NCBI RefSeq assembly: GCF_015500055.1
Contig: NZ_CP045492.1
Span: 3,234,501 to 3,298,500, forward strand
Origin: Mesorhizobium sp. NBSH29
GTDB taxonomy: Bacteria > Pseudomonadota > Alphaproteobacteria > Rhizobiales > Rhizobiaceae
Direction of reading: 5' to 3'
Length of the DNA: 64,000 nt
Below are positions 8,500 through 15,812 of the stretch, piece after piece; positions within the stretch are counted from its first letter, which is position 1, and the number at the start of each line of letters is the position of its first letter. The notes beneath the pieces were generated by a model. That model was not told where the DNA came from. It did not search any database and saw only the letters and a list, made by a program, of their open reading frames with translations. A program made the translations under genes and the position numbers.

Positions 8500-9440
8500 T
8501 CAAACACACAGCGCGGGAAATAGAACGAAACCACCCAATTTGGCATGTCGACAATCTCGCTGATCCTCAGATCGCCGCAGACTGAACACAGCATATAGGC
8601 GTCGACAGCGTCCATATTGTAGCGACCGGCCAATAGGTCAACCATTTGGGATACCGCCGCCCTGGCTCCATCCATGAGATCGGTGCCAATGCCTGTCGTA
8701 ACCTCGTAACCCTTTCTGTCGAGGTGGCTCGTAACTGGACCTGGCGTCGTAAAGCGCGGCATTTTCAATCGCGCGTCCTTGACCAGATCTAGGGTAACCA
8801 CAACGTTCATGGGGCTTTCAATCGCTGTGCCACACACCTCGCCATCTCCTTGCGCGGCGTGGGTATCTCCAACGGAAAACAGCGCCCCTGCAACTTCGAC
8901 AGGCAAATACAGCACCGTACCTGCGGCTAGATCGCGGATATCGAGATTGCCGCCCATGCGCCTTGGCGGAACGACAGAGTGCAAACCCAGATCTGCGGGG
9001 GCATTTCCGATGGTTCCGGCGAAAGGCTTGAGCGGAACCCTGCCATTCTTGCCGAACAATGCCGGCTTCAAGGTCGCCGGATCGTACTTCCAGATGTTGA
9101 GAGCAGGTTCCTTGAAATCGTCGGCCAACAGCCCGAAGCCTGGAATGTTGGCGGTCCAGCCGAAGCCGGACGGTTTGAATTCGTTGATGGTGATTTTAAG
9201 CGCGTCGCCAGGCATTGCCCCTTCGACAAAGATCGGACCGGTAACCGGATTGATCGTGGCAAAATCAAGCAAAGGCACATCGTCTACAGTGCTGGATGCC
9301 TTGAGTTGGCCACCCGACGAATCCAGGCATTCAAACTCGAGGGTCGCGCCGGGCGCCACCTTCTCGGCCGGGACAAAAGAATTGTCCCAGCCGAAATGAT
9401 GATGGCGCCCGTGAATGGTGTAGTCGCAGTTATTGCACAT
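8496..9440 (-). CDS. Acetamidase/formamidase family amidohydrolase
   Basis: 314 residues of the FmdA/AmdA family, which hydrolyses formamide or short aliphatic amides to the acid and ammonia. Family landmarks visible are VAPGATLEFECLD near 27-39, the FVEGAMPGDAL segment, and SVGDTHAAQGDGEVCGTAIE near 191-210, a conserved His/Asp/Glu-rich region that probably forms the metal site. Its start lies inside the end of the binding-protein gene (11-base overlap), so it probably depends on coupled translation. An AmiC/AmiR pair heads the operon, which supports an amide substrate. Formamide, acetamide or a larger amide brought in by the transporter are all possible. Confidence 0.9.
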   Translation of the reverse strand: MCNNCDYTIHGRHHHFGWDNSFVPAEKVAPGATLEFECLDSSGGQLKASSTVDDVPLLDFATINPVTGPIFVEGAMPGDALKITINEFKPSGFGWTANIPGFGLLADDFKEPALNIWKYDPATLKPALFGKNGRVPLKPFAGTIGNAPADLGLHSVVPPRRMGGNLDIRDLAAGTVLYLPVEVAGALFSVGDTHAAQGDGEVCGTAIESPMNVVVTLDLVKDARLKMPRFTTPGPVTSHLDRKGYEVTTGIGTDLMDGARAAVSQMVDLLAGRYNMDAVDAYMLCSVCGDLRISEIVDMPNWVVSFYFPRCVFE

Positions 9441-11073
9441 CGTTCACATACACATAGTCATAGTTGATCGGGATGTGGACGGGATCGACATAGAGCTTGT
9501 CGTCACCCGCCATGCGGGGCGAACGCATGGTAAAACGCTGCTCGTTGAACACAGGCGCCCACGGTGCGTCTTCCATAACCTGACCATAGATTTCGCTCCA
9601 CATCTTGCTGCGGTCTTCTGCTTTCGCAGGATCGACGATGGCATCAGCTTCAGCCGCTTTTTTGTCGAGGTCGGCGTTGCAATACCATGACCAGTTCCAA
9701 CCGCCCGGTACCGCACCGCCGCAACCCAGGATCGGGCCGTAGAAGTTTGAAGGATCGGGGAAGTCGGCTATCCAAGCCATGCCGCCGGACCAGATCATGG
9801 GAGCTCCGGCCTTGTCGCCACCGGCGGCAATGACATTGGCCTGTGCCAGGGCCTTGATGCCGGCCTTGATGCCCACGGCCGCAAGATCCTGCTGGATGGC
9901 CTGCGCGATACGCGGATTGGGGTCCGTGTTCATGGCAAATAGCTCAGTCTCGAAGCCGTCTGGATGTCCAGCTTCTGCGAGCAACGCTTTGGCCTTCTCC
10001 ACATCAAAGGCATAGCCTTTGTAGGCAGTATCGTATCCCGGCATGGAGGGTGGCAACGGCTGGTTTGCCGGCACCGCGCGGTTGTTAATCAGCTGGACGA
10101 TGCGATCCTTGTTGATCGCCATGTTGACAGCCTGGCGCACCTTGACGTTATCGAAGGGCGGCATCGTGGTGTTCATCGTGACATAACCAGTGTGCAACTG
10201 GCCACCAACCACCACCCGCGCCTTCTGCTCGGGATCATTCATGACTTCCTGGAATTTGGCTGGCGGAATGCCATCTCCAGGAACATCAATCTCGCCCTTC
10301 TGCAAGCGCAGCAGAGCGACTATCGGCTCCTGACCTATCTCGAAAGTGATCTTGTCCAGGTAAGGCAGTCCCTTGTGCCAATAGTCCGCATTGCGTTCGA
10401 AAACGAGACGCTGGCCAAGCGTCCATTCCGCCATTTTATAGGCGCCGGTGCCTACGGGGTTCTTGCCGAAATCCGCACCAAATTGGTCAACAGCTTCTTT
10501 CGGGACGATGTGGCTGAAATTGATCGCCATGACATGGAGGAACGTCGCGTCCGGGCGCGATAGCTCGATCTTGACCGTAGATGGGTCGACAACTGTGATC
10601 CCGGACAGGCTCTCAGCCTTGCCGCCTGCGACATCGTCATAGCCCATTATCGAGGCGAAGAAGCCCGCTCCCGGGCTCTGCGTCTTTGGATTGGTGACAC
10701 GGTCGAGCGTATACTTCACGTCGTCGGCTGTCATTTCGCGGCCATTGTGGAACTTGACGCCCTTGCGAAGCTTGAACGTGAACGTTTTGCCATCCGGTGA
10801 AATCTCATAGCTCTCTGCGAGATCGGACTTCAGGATGGTTGTGCCGGGTTCGTAGTCCATCAAGCCATCATAGAGGCTTTTGATCATGGACCAGTTTTGC
10901 CAGTCATAGCCGATGGCCGAGTCAAGGGTTGCCACGTCATCCTTGTAGGTGACGACGATTTCGCCCCCCGGCTTGGCATTGGGATCGAGCTTTTCCTCCT
11001 GGGCGGAAGCCGGCAGGGCCAGCATGAGTGCCAAGGCAGACGCCGCGACGGTTGAGGCAAGATATCGTTTCAT
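9430..11073 (-). CDS. Periplasmic oligopeptide-type binding protein (SBP family 5)
   Basis: 547 residues from ATG 11073, which begins a clear signal peptide (MKRYLASTVAASALALMLAL, cleavage after ASAQ). The open frame extends 71 codons further upstream into the permease gene, but that extension has no family match and AAGGGA lies in front of 11073. Family 5 features include SDLAESYEISPDGKTFTFKL and the DDVKYTLDRV segment. It supplies ligand to the permeases at 11108-12933. The link to AmiC/AmiR and an amidase suggests an amide or short peptide amide as ligand (inference). Confidence 0.92.
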   Translation of the reverse strand: MKRYLASTVAASALALMLALPASAQEEKLDPNAKPGGEIVVTYKDDVATLDSAIGYDWQNWSMIKSLYDGLMDYEPGTTILKSDLAESYEISPDGKTFTFKLRKGVKFHNGREMTADDVKYTLDRVTNPKTQSPGAGFFASIMGYDDVAGGKAESLSGITVVDPSTVKIELSRPDATFLHVMAINFSHIVPKEAVDQFGADFGKNPVGTGAYKMAEWTLGQRLVFERNADYWHKGLPYLDKITFEIGQEPIVALLRLQKGEIDVPGDGIPPAKFQEVMNDPEQKARVVVGGQLHTGYVTMNTTMPPFDNVKVRQAVNMAINKDRIVQLINNRAVPANQPLPPSMPGYDTAYKGYAFDVEKAKALLAEAGHPDGFETELFAMNTDPNPRIAQAIQQDLAAVGIKAGIKALAQANVIAAGGDKAGAPMIWSGGMAWIADFPDPSNFYGPILGCGGAVPGGWNWSWYCNADLDKKAAEADAIVDPAKAEDRSKMWSEIYGQVMEDAPWAPVFNEQRFTMRSPRMAGDDKLYVDPVHIPINYDYVYVNDVQ

Positions 11074-11107
11074 TTGGAGTGTTCCCTTTCTTGGTTTTGT
11101 TTGAGTG

Positions 11108-12028
11108 TCAGCGAAGTTTGATGCGCGGGTCGATGAACGGCGTGACGATATCGGCGAGCAGGTTGCCAAGGATGATGGCGCATGCCGATACAATGGTGAC
11201 GCCCATGATGATGGGGATGTCGACGCGCTGGATCGCCTGCCACGCAAGCTGACCAATACCCGGCCAGCCGAAGACGCTCTCGACAACCACGATGCCGCCC
11301 ATGAAGAGCCCTATGTCTATGCCAATCATGGCAATGACGGGCAGAACCGCGTTGGGCAAGGCATGGCGCAAGAGTATCTTGGAACCGCCAAGCCCTTTTG
11401 CCCGGGCAGTACGAATGTAATCCTGCCGCAACACGTCGATCATCGAGGAGCGCATCATGCGCGCGTACCAGCCGGCGCCAAGCAGTCCTAGCGTCAGCGA
11501 TGGCAACACAAGATGACGCCACGTGCCGTAGCCACCAATGGGAAACCATCCGAGCCGGACTGCAAAAACGTAAAGCAGCAACAGACCCACCACGAATTGG
11601 GGTGCAGAAACGCCAATGAAGGAAGCCACCATCAGCGTTTGGTCGGTGGCGCCGCCTCGCCGCACCGCCGCGATCAACCCCATACTGACACCGACGATAA
11701 CTTCACAGCTGATAGCCCCGACCATGAGGAGTAGGCTGGCGGGTAGCCGTGCGGCAATCAGCTCACTGACTTCGGACCGCTGAAGATAAGAGCGCCCAAG
11801 ATCGCCGCTGAGAAGGTTTGTGAGATAGCGCCAGTATTGAATGACAAATGGCTGATCGAGCCCCAGTTGCTGACGGATGCTCTCGACGGTCGCCGCCGTC
11901 GCACTGCGCCCGGCAATCTGTCGAACCGGATCTGCGGGCAGCAGATATAGAATGACGAAGGTGATGAGAGAGACGCCTATCAAAAGGAAAAAGGCCTGAA
12001 CCAGCCGGCGCGCGACATAAGCTATCAT
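11108..12028 (-). CDS. Peptide-type ABC transporter permease (DppB family)
   Basis: 306 residues, six predicted membrane helices, with the DppB start MIAYVARRLVQAFFLLIGVS, a LPADPVRQIAGRSA motif and an EAA loop (ARAKGLGGSKILLRHALPNA) near 195-215. Its start overlaps the DppC-type stop by four bases. It is the partner of the permease encoded just upstream in the amiC operon. Confidence 0.92.
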   Translation of the reverse strand: MIAYVARRLVQAFFLLIGVSLITFVILYLLPADPVRQIAGRSATAATVESIRQQLGLDQPFVIQYWRYLTNLLSGDLGRSYLQRSEVSELIAARLPASLLLMVGAISCEVIVGVSMGLIAAVRRGGATDQTLMVASFIGVSAPQFVVGLLLLYVFAVRLGWFPIGGYGTWRHLVLPSLTLGLLGAGWYARMMRSSMIDVLRQDYIRTARAKGLGGSKILLRHALPNAVLPVIAMIGIDIGLFMGGIVVVESVFGWPGIGQLAWQAIQRVDIPIIMGVTIVSACAIILGNLLADIVTPFIDPRIKLR

Positions 12029-12933
12029 GTGCGGCCCCGCTGTGTTGGATCGAGAATGTCACGCAAAGCGTCGCCGACCAGATTGAATGCCAGTGCCAGC
12101 GCCAAAATGGCGGCACCCGGGAAGAACACCAGCCAAGGGGCTGCCTGAAAGTAGGTCTGGTTTTCGAAGATGATATTGCCCCATGAAGCGGTCGGTGGCT
12201 GCACCCCAATGCCGAGATAGGACAGCGTTGCCTCCAGCAGCACTGTGGTGGAGATACCAAGCGTGCCCCACACGATGATTGTCGGCAGCAGATGCGGCAG
12301 GATATGCCGCAACAGGATGCGCGGCGTCGAGGCGCCGATCGTGCGTTCTGCATCAATGAATTCGCGCTCCGCCAGAGAGCTCGTTTCGGTGAAGATGATG
12401 CGCGCGGTCTGTACCCAATTCACCAGGGCTATCACCAGCGCAACGATCCACAGGCTGGGTTGGAAAACGGCGGCGAGGCAAATCGCCAAAAGCAACGCCG
12501 GAAAAGCCATCATCAAGTCGGTAAACCGCATCAGCGCACCGCCAATCCAGCCGCGGAAATAACCTGCGGTGACGCCCACCAGCGTGCCAATCAACAAGGC
12601 TGCGCCATTGGCAACAACACCGATGATCAGCGATGTGCGTGCACCATAGAGAATGCGGGAGAAGAGATCGCGACCGAGAAGGTCCGTGCCGAGCCAGAAT
12701 TGTGCGCTTGGCGGCAGCGGTGCACCTTCGAGTGTCAACGCGTCAAACATCTGATCGTTCGGATCATAGGCTGAAAGCCAAGGTGCAAAGATCGCCCCCG
12801 CAACCACGATGAAGATGATGACGATCCCGCCCATCGCGATCTTGCGCTGCAACAGCTTACGCCACACCCCGGCCCGGACGGCGCTCGACATCGGGGAGAC
12901 CGCCACGGCCTCAGACGCGGTTCGCACGGTCAT
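12025..12933 (-). CDS. Peptide-type ABC transporter permease (DppC family)
   Basis: 302 residues from ATG 12933, which has AGAGGATAGGA upstream. The frame continues to 12987 but that would overlap amiR by 77 bases and gains no family similarity. Features are the N-terminal cytoplasmic tail, the DppC hallmark FWLGTDLLGRDLFSRILYG, and an EAA loop with RTIGASTPRILLRHILPHLL. The first 23 bases overlap the end of amiR, so this operon couples regulator and transporter translation. It forms the channel with the DppB-type neighbour. Confidence 0.92.
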   Translation of the reverse strand: MTVRTASEAVAVSPMSSAVRAGVWRKLLQRKIAMGGIVIIFIVVAGAIFAPWLSAYDPNDQMFDALTLEGAPLPPSAQFWLGTDLLGRDLFSRILYGARTSLIIGVVANGAALLIGTLVGVTAGYFRGWIGGALMRFTDLMMAFPALLLAICLAAVFQPSLWIVALVIALVNWVQTARIIFTETSSLAEREFIDAERTIGASTPRILLRHILPHLLPTIIVWGTLGISTTVLLEATLSYLGIGVQPPTASWGNIIFENQTYFQAAPWLVFFPGAAILALALAFNLVGDALRDILDPTQRGRT

Positions 12934-13513
12934 TCCTATCCTCTCCCGCCATGGCAACAACACGTTGCGCCGCCTGCTCGATGGCAACGTTCCAGTTCAT
13001 GGCAAGTGACCGCAATTGATGATAGGCGCGTTCGTCATCGACCCCTTGCGCCACCAGTACTGCAACCGCGCGGACTATCGTTTGCCGCTCGGCCACTCGC
13101 GCTTGCAGGGCGGCGATCTGGGCGGCCTGCGCCCGACGCGCCTCAAATGTCTGGCGGGCGATCAAGAGGGCGGAATAAACGCCAGCCTTGCCAACCGGCT
13201 TGATCATCTGGGCGTCGGCTTTGTGCCACAGAGCCCACTCGATACGGCCCGGTGCTTCCGAGCCGATCAATGCTATTGTCGGCATCGGGGCCTCACCAGG
13301 TTGCCAAGGAAACTGCTGGTCGAAGCCGAGATCGACGTCGAAAAAGACGAAGTCTGCGACAAAAGCGTTGGGTGGAAGTTCGGGCCAGCAATCGCTCACT
13401 ATCAGGCCGATGGCAGCAAGCTGTCGAGATAGCGTCGCCACCGTCAAATGGGGCCGATGCAGTACCAGCGCCGTTGCACCGCCGAGAATGGGAATGCGGG
13501 AGGCGCGGCTCAT
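12911..13513 (-). CDS. amiR: ANTAR-domain transcription antiterminator, AmiR-like
   Basis: 200 residues. The N-terminal half is a pseudo-receiver fold (DFVFFDVDLGF stretch) and the C-terminal part (about 130-190) is an ANTAR domain with the pattern RQTIVRAVAVLVAQ, then DERAYHQLRSLAMNWN and IEQAAQ. AmiR proteins bind nascent RNA and prevent termination; AmiC holds AmiR inactive until an amide ligand binds. Its start overlaps the amiC stop by four bases, so the two are made together. In Pseudomonas the AmiR target is a leader ahead of the amidase; here every gene junction overlaps, so the only obvious place for a leader is upstream of amiC. Confidence 0.88.
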   Translation of the reverse strand: MSRASRIPILGGATALVLHRPHLTVATLSRQLAAIGLIVSDCWPELPPNAFVADFVFFDVDLGFDQQFPWQPGEAPMPTIALIGSEAPGRIEWALWHKADAQMIKPVGKAGVYSALLIARQTFEARRAQAAQIAALQARVAERQTIVRAVAVLVAQGVDDERAYHQLRSLAMNWNVAIEQAAQRVVAMAGEDRNDRANRV

Positions 13514-14604
13514 GACACGACCTTTAACTTGGGTCGCCCGAATACAGCCGCCCGGTCATAGCGAGACAGATAAGGATCAGGCTCAACCTCCTCCATACGA
13601 CTGACCACGTCAAACGCCCCGTCTGCAATACGACCGATAACCACTGGCAATGTTGCATGTTGGGTGCGGGGATCAATGGTGATCGGACCGAGACCGGTAG
13701 CAAAGCGGCGGGAAGCAAAGGCCTTTGAAAATTCCGCCGGTCCCGCTTCTGGATCACGCGATAGCACATCCGCCATAACCTGCACCGAGGCATAGGCTGA
13801 CGCTTCGAACGAGGAGCCAAAAGCTGCGGGACGCGGCGCGAAATAGGGGCCGACTGACAGGTGTCCGTTACCGGCTGCGCCGATCGCCGGCAGTTCGCAC
13901 TCTGTAAGATTACAGGACAGGACGGGACACCGTTTGGGACGAAACGCGGGGTCCTCGTTCGACAAGTCGCGATAGGCCGACAGGAACGCATAGGACGAAG
14001 TCCCGATCAGATTGTTGAGTATGAAGCTCGGACGCGTTGCGCGTATTTCTTCGATGAGTCGCGACACATCGGTGTCGCCGATACGCAAATAACGCTCTCC
14101 CAGCACTTGGCCGCCAGCATCGGCAATTAGGTCCCGCGCCACGCGATTGGTTTCCCAACCCCAGATATAGTTTGAGCCGAGAAGGAACCCGTTGGCGCCA
14201 AACTGCGGCGCAACATGCACGAGCAGCGGAACCAGATGTTGGTTGGGACAGGCATGCATGTAGACAACATGCTCATTGGCTTCGTAGCCCTCATAGGGAC
14301 AGGCATACCAAAGCATTCCGCCTGCCTTTTCCAGGACAGGGATGGTTTCCTTGCGGCTCCAGGAAGTCACGCAGCCGAAAATATGGCGTGCTGTGCTGGT
14401 TCTGAAAATTTGCGCGCACATTTCACCGTAGCGGTCGGCGTTGCTTTGCGGATCGCGCGCCACCACCGCTAGTTCAAGAGGATGAGATGGATCGGCATTA
14501 ATGTCAGCAATCGCGCGCATCGCGCCTGAAAGGCACGAATCGGAAACGAGCTGATAACTGCCCGATCGCGAATAAAGAACGCCAACCTCGATCTTTTGCT
14601 TCAC
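13510..14604 (-). CDS. amiC: AmiC-like amide-sensing negative regulator
   Basis: 364 residues from GTG 14604, whose start (KQKIEVGVLYSRSG) matches the beginning of the family fold. A TTG at 14625 in the same frame is an alternative. It is a periplasmic-binding-protein fold without signal peptide (Peripla_BP_5), as in Pseudomonas AmiC, which binds acetamide in the cytoplasm and sequesters AmiR. Similarities include FGCVTSWSRKETIPVLEKAG, CPYEGYEANEHVVY and NYIWGWETN. It leads an operon with amiR, a peptide-type transporter and an acetamidase/formamidase. Branched-chain amino acid binding proteins share the fold, but the amiR partner and lack of signal peptide favour AmiC. Confidence 0.88.
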   Translation of the reverse strand: MKQKIEVGVLYSRSGSYQLVSDSCLSGAMRAIADINADPSHPLELAVVARDPQSNADRYGEMCAQIFRTSTARHIFGCVTSWSRKETIPVLEKAGGMLWYACPYEGYEANEHVVYMHACPNQHLVPLLVHVAPQFGANGFLLGSNYIWGWETNRVARDLIADAGGQVLGERYLRIGDTDVSRLIEEIRATRPSFILNNLIGTSSYAFLSAYRDLSNEDPAFRPKRCPVLSCNLTECELPAIGAAGNGHLSVGPYFAPRPAAFGSSFEASAYASVQVMADVLSRDPEAGPAEFSKAFASRRFATGLGPITIDPRTQHATLPVVIGRIADGAFDVVSRMEEVEPDPYLSRYDRAAVFGRPKLKVVS

Positions 14605-14864
14605 ACCCAAATGCCCAAAACACAAATGCCCCGCGAGTTGCCAGGCCAGAGGGCCGGAACTAGCGAGGCACGATTGCCACCCGGCAGACAGAGCCGGTAT
14701 TTCTAGAGAAGCTTACCTTTCGGAAGATTTGAGTCAAGAGGAGATGTGGCTAGAGAGCTGGATGGGGAGACTGGGCCGTCGACCGCTTCGATCGGCTGCG
14801 ACCGTTGGATGCCAAGGCTTTGGCTCCGCTATTTCGAACGAAACACCAAGCCGCCAAGCGTCTC
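14605..14864. other. 260-base intergenic region upstream of amiC
   Basis: This gap lies between the DUF1194 gene end and amiC. On the minus strand it holds TTGACT (14737-14732) as a possible -35 and two small GC hairpins (around 14650-14660 and 14682-14698). I see no convincing terminator followed by a T-run, which an AmiR-controlled leader would need. Short plus-strand open frames here have no recognisable content. Confidence 0.4.
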
Positions 14865-15680
14865 TCACCGAGAGCCATCAAACGTCCAGCCGCGGCGTTG
14901 CCAAAGTTTTTCGCCGGCAAGGCAATCATAAGGCGGAGTGTATTGCACCTTGATCACGGGCGGCATCGGCATTTCTCCAGCCAGTTCCAGTACCAGCTTG
15001 CGTCGGATCGCTTCAGGAAATTGCGACCAGTCATTGACCGGAACAACGAACGCCCCCAGTCCGCCGATGACGCAGTCAGCGTAATATTTGTCAAGTTGAG
15101 AAACATCATAGATCGAGGACATGCCGCCTGAGGTCATCAATGGCAATCCGTTGATGGTGATACCCTGCGCGGCCACCCTGTCGCGCATTTCAGTGACCAG
15201 CACGCCCTGATTGTTGGGGCCGTCACCGGAAATATCTATCACCCGCTTTAGCGCGCGAAACGGAATTTCGGCAAACAGATCCGCACCGAATTCCAGCGCG
15301 CCAGAGATCGAGGTGCGCCGCGCACTACCATGTGGCATGGCCGACAGCTTTTCAGCAACGGCTTCGGCATCCGTCCGGTTGGCAATCACTGTCCACGGCA
15401 CGATAACGCGCTGGGTGGTAGCGCCGGCCCATTCGAAATAGGTCACGGCAACGCGACCATTGATGCCATCAGCAATGGCCCGCAAAACTTTGTCATCGGT
15501 GAGTGCAGCGGCATAACCTTGCCGCTGGATATCGAGTTCGCCGGGCGACATCGAAAGCGAGACATCCACAGCCAGCACCAGCGCGACATCAACTGCGCCG
15601 GCTGCCTGCCCATATGCCTCTGGCAGGAAAACGGCTAACACCGTTCCAAGGGCATGTGCTGCATTGCGCAAGGCATACAT
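14865..15680 (-). CDS. DUF1194 (VWFA-like) secreted protein
   Basis: 271 residues. A hydrophobic leader (HALGTVLAVFLPEAYGQA) suggests export. The mature part begins VDVALVLAVDVSLSM, whose DVSLSM matches the metal-ion-dependent adhesion site of von Willebrand A domains. The later VIDISGDGPNNQG segment is a hallmark of DUF1194. The family is common in Hyphomicrobiales and its role is unknown. It lies between two operons on the same strand with gaps of 132 and 260 bases, so it is likely expressed alone. Confidence 0.85.
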   Translation of the reverse strand: MYALRNAAHALGTVLAVFLPEAYGQAAGAVDVALVLAVDVSLSMSPGELDIQRQGYAAALTDDKVLRAIADGINGRVAVTYFEWAGATTQRVIVPWTVIANRTDAEAVAEKLSAMPHGSARRTSISGALEFGADLFAEIPFRALKRVIDISGDGPNNQGVLVTEMRDRVAAQGITINGLPLMTSGGMSSIYDVSQLDKYYADCVIGGLGAFVVPVNDWSQFPEAIRRKLVLELAGEMPMPPVIKVQYTPPYDCLAGEKLWQRRGWTFDGSR

Positions 15681-15812
15681 GGCCAGAGCCTACGCCCGAA
15701 CCGCCGCCACACAAGCGCAATCTGCCCCCGTCCAGTCACGTTTTTGCACTCCTTCGGAGCAAGTCCAGCCAACATGCCCGGCTTTGCGCCGAGCGCGTGC
15801 ATGGAGAACGGC

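Noticed and set aside
11074-11286. N-terminal extension of the binding protein at 9430
   Set aside because: The extra 71 codons overlap the permease gene and precede a perfect signal peptide at ATG 11073.
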